Shown here one piece after another: positions 48,938 through 55,864 of a stretch of 64,000 nucleotides of DNA. The first letter of the stretch is position 1. Every line of letters starts with the position of its first letter. The translations under genes and the position numbers were made by a program. The notes under the pieces are model-generated. The model did not search any database, was not told where the DNA came from, and worked only from the letters and a program-made list of their open reading frames with translations. Source of the DNA: an uncultured Clostridia bacterium (lineage in GTDB: Bacteria; Bacillota; Clostridia; Christensenellales; Borkfalkiaceae); assembly GCA_934796775.1 (NCBI GenBank), contig CAKVPH010000001.1, forward strand, positions 1 to 64,000, given 5' to 3'.

Positions 48938-49651
48938 ATGAGTCTGATATCAGTTTCGGAATGCGCAAAAAACAATAATAATCTGGTTTATATCAACGAA
49001 AGCCTTTCCGATTTATTTTTTAAAAAAGAACAATGCGAATTTTCTTCCGATAAGGATATTTACTTTGCGAATTTTTATGTGGACGACGATCTTTTTCCCG
49101 TTGCCAGAGAAGAAATCGCCGATAAAATAGCAGATGTTATTTGCGTTGCATATAAATATGAATATTTTGAAGATGAAATAATGCTTGGCGGGCTGAAAAG
49201 TCTGGATAAAGAAATACTTTTGTCGTCGCTTATATCTGCCGATATTGACGACGATAAAAGGTATGTTAAGTCGGTTCTGAACTTTGGATCAAAAATTTCT
49301 TTGGATGGATTTTATAATTTTCGGATTGCTCCGCTCAGAAGAAAATGGCGCGAAATAATCGGATATATTCCTTCGTATTTTACCGAAGGCGAATTAAAGG
49401 AGTTCGTTTCATATTTAATCGGCGAAAAACGCGGCAGAAAAGTTTACGTTGAAAACGAAAAAGTTTACGACAGGCGATATAACCGATTAAAACGTTCAGA
49501 TCTTATTCCTCAGGGAAAGGGTTTGAAACTTGTAAAAGAAGTTTTGTTATCGGGGGCGGGGGAAGTTCTGGTTAAAGGAAAGATACCTGAAAAAGACGAA
49601 AAGTATTTAAAAGAATATTTTGGTGAAAAAATTTTGCTTGTGCACGGTTAA
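48938..49651 (+). CDS. YtxC-like putative sporulation protein
   Basis: A 237-residue soluble protein without recognisable enzymatic motif. The centre reads SKISLDGFYNFRIAPLRRKWREI, similar to the FxxFRLKDY region of the YtxC family; the C-terminus (YLKEYFGEKILLVHG) looks like a small beta-alpha unit. In Bacillus subtilis ytxC lies directly upstream of thrS, as this gene does, which supports the call more than sequence alone. There is no signal peptide. ATG 48938 is the first possible start after an in-frame stop, and the ribosome site is weak. The function is unknown. Confidence 0.55.
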   Translation: MSLISVSECAKNNNNLVYINESLSDLFFKKEQCEFSSDKDIYFANFYVDDDLFPVAREEIADKIADVICVAYKYEYFEDEIMLGGLKSLDKEILLSSLISADIDDDKRYVKSVLNFGSKISLDGFYNFRIAPLRRKWREIIGYIPSYFTEGELKEFVSYLIGEKRGRKVYVENEKVYDRRYNRLKRSDLIPQGKGLKLVKEVLLSGAGEVLVKGKIPEKDEKYLKEYFGEKILLVHG

Positions 49652-49655
49652 ATCT

Positions 49656-49683
49656 TTGACAATCGTCAAAAAAGGTGTATAAT
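49656..49683 (+). promoter_or_regulatory. Promoter of the thrS leader
   Basis: TTGACA (49656-49661), 16 bp, TATAAT (49678-49683). It begins 5 bp after the YtxC-like gene and precedes the T-box leader. Confidence 0.75.
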
Positions 49684-49689
49684 ATAGCT

Positions 49690-49909
49690 ATAAACATCGG
49701 ACGGGGACAAGTAAAATTGTTTTAATTCGTTACAGAGAAGCGGTTTATAGCTGAGAGATCGCGCGTAAGAAACTTTGTTGAAACCACCCGTAAAACGTCC
49801 GTAAAGCATCCCTTGCTCAATGGGAAAAGTGGTCGCTTGTCAGCGGCAAATAAGGTGGAACCGCGGTATATTATATCGTCCTTATGTTAAAGCATAAGGG
49901 CGTTTTTTT
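49690..49909 (+). promoter_or_regulatory. T-box leader of thrS with intrinsic terminator
   Basis: A tRNA-sensing leader of ~220 nt. The T-box sequence AAGGTGGAACCGCGG lies at 49852-49866 and is followed by the terminator CGTCCTTATG / CATAAGGGCG (49877-49902) and seven T. The 3' side of stem I reads GAAACCACCCGTAAAACGTCC, where ACC (Thr) is the likely specifier. Uncharged tRNA-Thr should stabilise the antiterminator and allow thrS transcription. It fills the 312-bp gap before thrS. Confidence 0.93.
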
Positions 49910-49963
49910 GTACCTTATGCAGATAAAATAAGGTAATAATCGTACGAAAACGGAGGAAATGTT

Positions 49964-51901
49964 ATGTATATCACTTTAAATGACGGAAGCAAACTTGAAT
50001 TTGAAAAAGGCGTTTCCGTCGGAGAAATTGCAAAATCGATAAGCGAAGGTTTATACCGCAACGCGGTATGCGGCAAAGTGAACGGCGAAGTAGTTGATTT
50101 ATCGCACAAAATAGAAGATGATTCTGCCGTAAGCATTTTAACGCTAAAGGATCCCGAAGGATTAAACGTTTATCGTCATACTTGCGCACACGTTCTTGCT
50201 CAGGCTGTAAAATCTATTTTTCCGACCTGCAATCTTGCAATAGGTCCGGTAATAGAAAACGGTTTTTATTATGATTTTGATTTTAAAACTCCTATTTCTC
50301 AAAACGATCTTGCGAAAATAGAAGAAGAAATGAAAAAAATCATAAAGAGCGACTTGCCGATTGAAAGATTTGAACTTTCACGCAAAGAAGCGATTAAACT
50401 CATGAAAGGTTTTAAAGAAAGCTATAAGGTTGAACTCATAGAAGATATTCCCGAAGGCGAGCCTATTTCATTTTATAAACAGGGTGCATATGTTGACCTT
50501 TGCAAAGGTCCGCATCTTTCTTCTACGGGTAAAATTAAAGCTTTCAAACTTACTTCTTTAACCGGTGCTTACTGGCGCGGAAACGAAAAGAACAAAATGC
50601 TTACCCGTATTTACGGAACAGCATTTGAAAAGAAAGCCGAACTCGATGAATATCTTGCTATGCTCGAAGAAGCAAAAAAACGCGATCATAACAAGCTTGG
50701 CAGAGAACTCGGACTATTTATGACTGAAGAAACAATAGGTCAGGGCTTGCCCATTTTAATGCCTAAGGGTGCAAAAATCGTTCAGATTCTCTCTCGTTTC
50801 GTAGAGGACGAAGAAGAAAGGCGGGGCTTTATGCTAACAAAAACTCCGTATATGGCAAAGAGCGATCTGTATAAAATTTCAGGTCACTGGTATCATTACA
50901 GAGATAAAATGTTTGTGCTCGGCGACGAAGAAAAAGACGATGAAGTTTTAGCTCTCCGTCCTATGACTTGTCCTTTCCAGTATCAGATTTATAAAAACGG
51001 TTTAAAAAGTTACAGAGATTTGCCTTGCAGATATGCCGAAACGGCGACGCTTTTCAGAAAGGAAGCAAGCGGCGAAATGCATGGTCTTATAAGAGTAAGG
51101 CAGTTTACTTTGGCAGACGGACATATCGTTTGTACGCCCGAACAGATTGAAAGCGAATTTAAAAGATGTTTGGAAATTTGTTTGTATTGCTTGAAATGCC
51201 TCGGCATGGAAAACGACGTTTCGTATCGTTTTTCAAAACGTGGAGCAAATAAGGAAAAATACATTGATAACGATAAGGCATGGGAAGAAACTCAGAACCT
51301 TATGCGCCAGATTCTTGACCATCTTAATGTTAATTATGTTGAAGCTGACGATGAAGCGGCATTTTATGGTCCTAAGCTCGATATTCAGGCTAAAAACGTA
51401 TTCGGCAAAGAGGATACGATTATGACTTTGCAACTCGACTTTGCTGCCGGTCATTCCTTTGATATGAGTTATATTGATCAAAACGGTGAAAAACAAGTTC
51501 CGTTTGTAATTCACAGAAGTTCTATCGGCTGCTACGAAAGAACTCTTGCAATGCTTATTGAAAAGTATGCCGGCGCATTCCCGCTTTGGCTTTCTCCCGT
51601 TCAGGTTAAACTTCTCAGCGTAACGGACAGAAGCGTTGATTATACTAACTTAGTGGCAGATAAACTTCGCATGGCGGGACTTCGTGTCGAAACAGACTTC
51701 CGTTCAGAAAAGATCGGAAGAAAGATTCGTGACGCGCAGCTTGAAAAGGTACCTTATATGCTTATTCTCGGCGATAAGGAAGTGGAAAGCGGTAACCTTG
51801 TTTCCGTTCGCGAAAGAAACGGAGAAGGTTACGAAATGTCTATCGACGAATTTGTTGAAAAAGCGGCTAAAGAAGACAGAGAAAAAGTTATTAAAAAATA
51901 A
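49964..51901 (+). CDS. thrS: Threonine--tRNA ligase
   Basis: A 645-residue class II synthetase. Domains in order: TGS (MYITLNDGSKLEFEKGVSV, ~1-62), the editing domain (HTCAHVLAQAVKSIFP, HxxxH at ~69-73, and YVDLCKGPHLSSTGKI), the catalytic core (motif 2 RYAETATLFRKEASGEMHGLIRVRQF, motif 3 PFVIHRSSIGCYERTLAMLIE) and the anticodon-binding domain from ~540. MTCPFQYQIYK carries the zinc-binding Cys. CGGAGG precedes ATG 49964. Expression is under the T-box leader. The length is normal. Confidence 0.97.
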   Translation: MYITLNDGSKLEFEKGVSVGEIAKSISEGLYRNAVCGKVNGEVVDLSHKIEDDSAVSILTLKDPEGLNVYRHTCAHVLAQAVKSIFPTCNLAIGPVIENGFYYDFDFKTPISQNDLAKIEEEMKKIIKSDLPIERFELSRKEAIKLMKGFKESYKVELIEDIPEGEPISFYKQGAYVDLCKGPHLSSTGKIKAFKLTSLTGAYWRGNEKNKMLTRIYGTAFEKKAELDEYLAMLEEAKKRDHNKLGRELGLFMTEETIGQGLPILMPKGAKIVQILSRFVEDEEERRGFMLTKTPYMAKSDLYKISGHWYHYRDKMFVLGDEEKDDEVLALRPMTCPFQYQIYKNGLKSYRDLPCRYAETATLFRKEASGEMHGLIRVRQFTLADGHIVCTPEQIESEFKRCLEICLYCLKCLGMENDVSYRFSKRGANKEKYIDNDKAWEETQNLMRQILDHLNVNYVEADDEAAFYGPKLDIQAKNVFGKEDTIMTLQLDFAAGHSFDMSYIDQNGEKQVPFVIHRSSIGCYERTLAMLIEKYAGAFPLWLSPVQVKLLSVTDRSVDYTNLVADKLRMAGLRVETDFRSEKIGRKIRDAQLEKVPYMLILGDKEVESGNLVSVRERNGEGYEMSIDEFVEKAAKEDREKVIKK

Positions 51902-51915
51902 TTGAATAAAAACAT

Positions 51916-51961
51916 AAGTCGGTGATAATCGTTTTTTGCGATGTACCACCGACTTTTTTTT
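51916..51961 (+). terminator. Terminator of thrS
   Basis: AAGTCGGTG pairs with CACCGACTT around an inner ATCG/CGAT, followed by TTTTTT. Confidence 0.88.
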
Positions 51962-51981
51962 ATTTAGTTAAAGTGAGCCGG

Positions 51982-53067
51982 TTAAAGTTTTGTTACTAAA
52001 ATATTTAAATTATTTACCGTAAACGGCGTTGCGGATGCATTCCTTAATTCAAGCGTTTGAGTTGACGTAACGTTAATTACGTGTTTTGCGCTTAAATTTG
52101 ATAAATCGCTTGAAGCTTGAGGTGTTGCTTGCGCTAATGTTTGGGGAATTTGCGTGTCATTTAAATAAAACGCCAAAGCCTGCGTTTCAGTGCTTCCCGT
52201 TGTCGTTGCATTATATTCTATAAGATAATTGCCGGGCATGAGAGTTATCGAATTGCCTGTGGTTGAACGAGTTATATCTCCGTCTGTGTCATTATTAAAA
52301 GTCTGGGTGAGTGTAAGCGGTGTATTTGAAGCAATGTTTCCGTTTGTTCCTGAAAATTCGGCTATATTCATTGTTGCTGCTTCACCGGTTGCTCCGGTCG
52401 GTCCGGTCGGTCCGGTTGCTCCGGTGGGGCCTGTGGGACCTGTAGGTCCGGTTGGACCAGTAGATCCGGTTGGACCAGTAGGTCCGGTTGCTCCTGCCGC
52501 ACCTGTTTCACCTGTAGCACCTGTGGGACCTGTAGGTCCGGTTGCTCCTGCCGCACCTGTTTCACCTGTAGCACCTGTGGGACCTGTAGGTCCGGTTGTG
52601 CCTATAGCACCTGCTGCGCCGGTAGGACCCGTTAAACCGATTAAACCTTGAGGCCCGGTTGCTCCGGTGGGGCCTGTTGCTCCGGTTGCGCCTATAGCAC
52701 CTGCTGCGCCGGTAGGACCCGTTAAACCGATTAAACCTTGAGGTCCGGTTGCTCCGGTGGGGCCTGTTGCTCCGGTTGCGCCTATAGCACCTGTCGCGCC
52801 TGTAGGACCGGTTAAACCGATTAAGCCTTGTGGCCCGGTTGCTCCGGTAGGACCCGTCGGTCCGGTTGCTCCGGTTGCGCCCGTGGCTCCGCCGGATGGT
52901 CCGGTGGGACCTGTAGCTCCACGTGGACCCGTTGCGCCCGTGGCGCCTGTAGGCCCTCTTAAAACGTTGTTAGGGCGATTGCATCTTCCGCAGTTATTTT
53001 GACTGTTTTGGGAATTATTGCATCCGCAATTTCCGCCGAACAGAATTCTGCAAAAATCATCAAACAT
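51982..53067 (-). CDS. BclA-like collagen triple-helix spore/surface protein
   Basis: A 361-residue protein. A Cys-rich N-terminus (CRILFGGNCGCNN...CGRC, 1-30) precedes a collagen-like region (~38-229) of Gly-X-Thr triplets, mostly GPT, GAT and GAI. A globular beta-sandwich domain (~235-361, EFSGTNGNIASNTPLTLTQ...NNLNILVTKL) resembles the C-terminal trimerisation domain of BclA exosporium glycoproteins. The triplet phase is broken once at GPSGGAT. Many threonines could carry O-glycans, and a glycosyltransferase gene diverges from it. A sigma-K-like promoter and an AAAGGAGAAG site precede the ATG, so expression in the mother cell late in sporulation is likely. It has no classical signal peptide, as expected for a spore-coat protein. 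Confidence 0.88.
   Translation of the reverse strand: MFDDFCRILFGGNCGCNNSQNSQNNCGRCNRPNNVLRGPTGATGATGPRGATGPTGPSGGATGATGATGPTGPTGATGPQGLIGLTGPTGATGAIGATGATGPTGATGPQGLIGLTGPTGAAGAIGATGATGPTGATGPQGLIGLTGPTGAAGAIGTTGPTGPTGATGETGAAGATGPTGPTGATGETGAAGATGPTGPTGSTGPTGPTGPTGPTGATGPTGPTGATGEAATMNIAEFSGTNGNIASNTPLTLTQTFNNDTDGDITRSTTGNSITLMPGNYLIEYNATTTGSTETQALAFYLNDTQIPQTLAQATPQASSDLSNLSAKHVINVTSTQTLELRNASATPFTVNNLNILVTKL
52480..52857. repeat. Tandem coding repeats in the collagen region
   Basis: Three 90-bp units encode 30-residue repeats containing PQGLIGLTGPTG (52588-52857), followed by two 54-bp units encoding TGPTGATGETGAAGATGP (52480-52587). The copies are nearly identical at the DNA level, so slippage and length variation between strains are expected. 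Confidence 0.9.
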
Positions 53068-53095
53068 ACTATACTTCTCCTTTGTCGGTCTATAT

Positions 53096-53123
53096 TAGTT
53101 TATGATAAAAGGCGATAAATCGT
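53096..53123 (-). promoter_or_regulatory. Sigma-K-like promoter of the collagen gene
   Basis: On the minus strand: AC (53123-53122), 17 bp, CATAAACTA (53104-53096), matching the sigma-K consensus AC-N16/17-CATANNNTA. It leaves a leader of about 20 nt with the AAAGGAG ribosome site before ATG 53067. Confidence 0.6.
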
Positions 53124-53143
53124 TAAACAAGTCAGTGTAAATA

Positions 53144-53171
53144 ACGAATTGTTAATTTTTACCATATTATA
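53144..53171 (+). promoter_or_regulatory. Sigma-K-like promoter of the glycosyltransferase gene
   Basis: AC (53144-53145), 17 bp, CATATTATA (53163-53171), again fitting AC-N16/17-CATANNNTA. The expected start near 53178 rules out the upstream ATG 53149 and supports ATG 53191, though it would fall on the AGGA ribosome site. Confidence 0.55.
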
Positions 53172-53190
53172 TTGTCAGGAAAAAGTTAAA

Positions 53191-54234
53191 ATGAAAATTT
53201 CGGTTTGTATGATTTGCAAAAACGAACAGGAAGTTATTGCAAGGTGTTTAGATTGCGTAAAAAAATTTGCAGATGAGATTATAATAGTCGATACAAACAG
53301 TATTGACAGGACAAAAGAAATTTGCAGAAGGTATACCGATAAAGTTTATGATTTTAAGTGGAATTATGATTTTTCGGCAGCAAGGAATTATTCAATTTCT
53401 TTTGCGTCGTGCGATTACGTTATGTGGCTTGATGCAGATGACGTTATATATGAACAAGACGCTAAAAAAATAAATGAATTAAAAAACGAAGAAAATCCGT
53501 TCGATACGTATATGTTAAAATATGTTTTAACCGAGGATGAATATGGCAACGACGGTTTTTATTTTTATCGCGAACGAATAATGAAAAGATGTGCGGCATT
53601 AAGCTTTAACGGTTTTATTCATGAAACAGTAGTGCCGTTCGGAAAAATTACCTACAGAGATATAAATATAAGACATAAAAAAATCGGGAAGGGAGATCCT
53701 GCCCGAAATTTGTTTATTTATGAAATGCATATAAAAAACGGAGCCGTGTTAGATGCCAGAAACGTTTATTATTATGCAAAGGAGTTGTTTTATAACGGTA
53801 AATATGACAGATGCAAGAGTGAACTATTAAAATATTTATCTATGCCTGATAAGTATGCCCCTGATGAAACTGACGCTTTAAAAACTTTATCTAAGTGCGA
53901 AAAAAACGATAGTAAAGCTTTAGACTATCTGTTTGACGTACTTATGCGTTTTAAAGCGGATGCCGAAACGCTGTGCCTTATTGCAAGCCGCTATGAGATA
54001 TCGGGAAAACTTAAAGAAGCTATCGACTACTATAAATTTGCGCTTTGCGTGGATAAAAACGATTTGAAAGGGTTTGTAGATCAAAGCTATTATTATTTTA
54101 TCCCATTATTATCGCTTACCGCATTGTGCTATAAGATAGGTGAAAAGGATAAAGCCAAGCAATTTCATATGATAGCAAAAAAACTTTATCCATATAACGA
54201 ACGAGTGATTTTTAACGATAAATTTTTCAGTTAA
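53191..54234 (+). CDS. Family 2 glycosyltransferase with TPR-like C-terminus
   Basis: A 347-residue GT2 enzyme. It opens MKISVCMICKNEQEVIARCL, with IIIVDTNSIDRTKEI and the metal-binding DxD-type motif VMWLDADDVIYE (about 90). From about residue 190 the helices look like TPR repeats (YYAKELFYNGKYDRCKSELLKYL, AIDYYKFALCVDKN). This architecture is found in transferases that glycosylate peptides or collagen-like exosporium proteins in Bacillus and Clostridium. It diverges from the BclA-like gene, and both promoters resemble sigma-K sites, so I infer that it glycosylates the collagen threonines. I use ATG 53191, downstream of the promoter. Confidence 0.82.
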   Translation: MKISVCMICKNEQEVIARCLDCVKKFADEIIIVDTNSIDRTKEICRRYTDKVYDFKWNYDFSAARNYSISFASCDYVMWLDADDVIYEQDAKKINELKNEENPFDTYMLKYVLTEDEYGNDGFYFYRERIMKRCAALSFNGFIHETVVPFGKITYRDINIRHKKIGKGDPARNLFIYEMHIKNGAVLDARNVYYYAKELFYNGKYDRCKSELLKYLSMPDKYAPDETDALKTLSKCEKNDSKALDYLFDVLMRFKADAETLCLIASRYEISGKLKEAIDYYKFALCVDKNDLKGFVDQSYYYFIPLLSLTALCYKIGEKDKAKQFHMIAKKLYPYNERVIFNDKFFS

Positions 54235-54261
54235 ATAAAGGAGTTGCGAATGTTTTCTGTT

Positions 54262-55581
54262 TTACTTATTAGTTACAAAACCTTCGGTTAAATCGTCGTA
54301 ATCGAACCATTTGTAATTTTGCCACTTTCCGCCGTTTACGCGATGAACTTCTTCAACGCAGAGCATCCATTTTTCGCCGCTGTGGTGTTCGAGCGGCGTA
54401 AATTCATAGTATTTTCCGTCTTTTGCAAAAGTATAAAAAACACTTGCATCAGTGCACATTCCAAGCGACGGAAGGGCGGAACTTTCTATAAACAGATTAA
54501 AGTCTTTACCGTCTTTTGTTCCGTTGTAATAAAGTCCTTTTCGGTTAAGCGTCAAAAGTCCTTCGCCTGCGGGCAGGCTTGTTTTTCCTTCCGTTAATAG
54601 TTTGTAATCCGGCAATACTCCGAGTTTTACTTTCTCGCTTATTTCAAATTCGGGATTCAGCACTTCGCGCCTTATCATTCGTCTTTCCCATTCAAGCCAT
54701 TTTGCGGGAGTTGCGGGCAGATTTACGTTTTTTGGTAAGTATAAATTATATTTTTCATCCATACCGATTTCAAGTCCGCAGTCAGAACAGGTAATTTTTC
54801 CGTTGCCGTCGGTCATGCAAAATTCTTTTTCGCAAACAGGGCATTTGAACAGTAGTTGATGTATGTGATATTCCGGTAATCCCTTACAGTCATACGAGTA
54901 TTGCTTTTGCTTATTCCACTCGTAGTCGTCGTGGTATAATTCTTTATCGAGTATTTCGGTTATTTCGTCTAACGAATAATTTTGCAAATCAGTCGGAGTA
55001 AATAATTCGGAAAGTTCTGCTTCGGTTTTACCGGGACGTTCGTCAAGGCAATATTTTGTATTTGTCAGATAACCGCCTTTAATTTTTATCATTAAAACGG
55101 GGAGCTTATAATGTTTTAAAAATTTTGCAGTTCCCAAAGCTACGGGTTGTTGTGCGCCGGATATCGAACTCATACCTTCGGGGAAAAAACAGATATTGCC
55201 TCCGCTTGATAAAACTGATTTTACGCCGCGGATTGTAAGCATATCCGGAACAAAATTCTTTTTAGGTATACAGTTTACCAAGTTCACTATAAAACTTAAA
55301 TGTGAACGATAAAATTCATTGTGGCCCAAAATAAAATTTAAAGGTACGTCTGCGCCTACCGCAAGCGACGCATATATATAGTCTGCTCTGCTTGCGTGGT
55401 TACCTATAAGAATAAACTGTTTATTTTTATATTCTTTCATATCTACGTTGCGTTTAAAAGTCGTTCCGTATTTTTTTGCAAGTCCTTTAACAACAACGTT
55501 TACAAGCAGGGAATATATAAATTTATTAGGGCGCTTGTATTTTTTGCTTTTTAATTTTTCTTCAATCGTTTTGCGGCTCAT
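54262..55581 (-). CDS. PlsC-like acyltransferase with zinc ribbon and extra C-terminal domain
   Basis: A 439-residue protein. The N-terminal half is a lysophosphatidate acyltransferase domain: catalytic GNHASRADYIY (HX4D, about 61-66), the substrate motif FFPEGMSS and PVLMIKIKGGY. A zinc ribbon (CPVCEKEFC...CSDCG, ~247-272) and an uncharacterised beta-rich C-terminal domain follow. Ordinary PlsC is about 200-250 residues, so the ribbon and C-terminus are additions that recur in Clostridia annotated as 1-acyl-sn-glycerol-3-phosphate acyltransferase. It probably acylates a lysophospholipid at the membrane. The promoter is at 55627-55655. Confidence 0.82.
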   Translation of the reverse strand: MSRKTIEEKLKSKKYKRPNKFIYSLLVNVVVKGLAKKYGTTFKRNVDMKEYKNKQFILIGNHASRADYIYASLAVGADVPLNFILGHNEFYRSHLSFIVNLVNCIPKKNFVPDMLTIRGVKSVLSSGGNICFFPEGMSSISGAQQPVALGTAKFLKHYKLPVLMIKIKGGYLTNTKYCLDERPGKTEAELSELFTPTDLQNYSLDEITEILDKELYHDDYEWNKQKQYSYDCKGLPEYHIHQLLFKCPVCEKEFCMTDGNGKITCSDCGLEIGMDEKYNLYLPKNVNLPATPAKWLEWERRMIRREVLNPEFEISEKVKLGVLPDYKLLTEGKTSLPAGEGLLTLNRKGLYYNGTKDGKDFNLFIESSALPSLGMCTDASVFYTFAKDGKYYEFTPLEHHSGEKWMLCVEEVHRVNGGKWQNYKWFDYDDLTEGFVTNK

Positions 55582-55626
55582 TTTTTCCTCTGTGTTTTTA
55601 ACTCATATCTGTCTATATATTTATAT

Positions 55627-55655
55627 ATTATACTTTTTTGTTTAAATTTTGTCAA
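55627..55655 (-). promoter_or_regulatory. Promoter of the PlsC-like gene
   Basis: On the minus strand: TTGACA (55655-55650), 17 bp, TATAAT (55632-55627): a perfect consensus. The GAGG ribosome site lies about 8 nt before ATG 55581. Confidence 0.8.
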
Positions 55656-55753
55656 ACAAAAATAAATTTAATTATGTAATAATAAACATAAATTACAAAA
55701 TAAGCAAATCAATTTCTATTTTATAATTTTTTTTATTTTTTTTAATAATTCTC

Positions 55754-55782
55754 TTGACAAATTTAAATATCGGATATACAAT
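55754..55782 (+). promoter_or_regulatory. Promoter of htpG
   Basis: TTGACA (55754-55759), 17 bp, TACAAT (55777-55782). The predicted start, about 55789, lies inside the CIRCE element. Confidence 0.75.
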
Positions 55783-55783
55783 A

Positions 55784-55810
55784 TTAGCAGTCACTTAAAA
55801 AGAGTGCTAA
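55784..55810 (+). promoter_or_regulatory. CIRCE element (HrcA operator) upstream of htpG
   Basis: TTAGCAGTC-N9-GAGTGCTAA differs from the CIRCE consensus TTAGCACTC-N9-GAGTGCTAA at one base. It overlaps the transcription start of htpG, the usual place for HrcA repression. Confidence 0.9.
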
Positions 55811-55864
55811 CAAACTCTTTTAATGAGTGCAAATTTTAAATTAAGAATTAAAGAGGCGATTTAT

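Noticed and set aside
52229..53002. Plus-strand open frames encoding PVGPVAPV repeats opposite the collagen gene
   Set aside because: They are the reverse complement of Gly-X-Thr codons, which has no stops by composition. There is no ribosome site, and the minus-strand gene has domains, a promoter and a family match.
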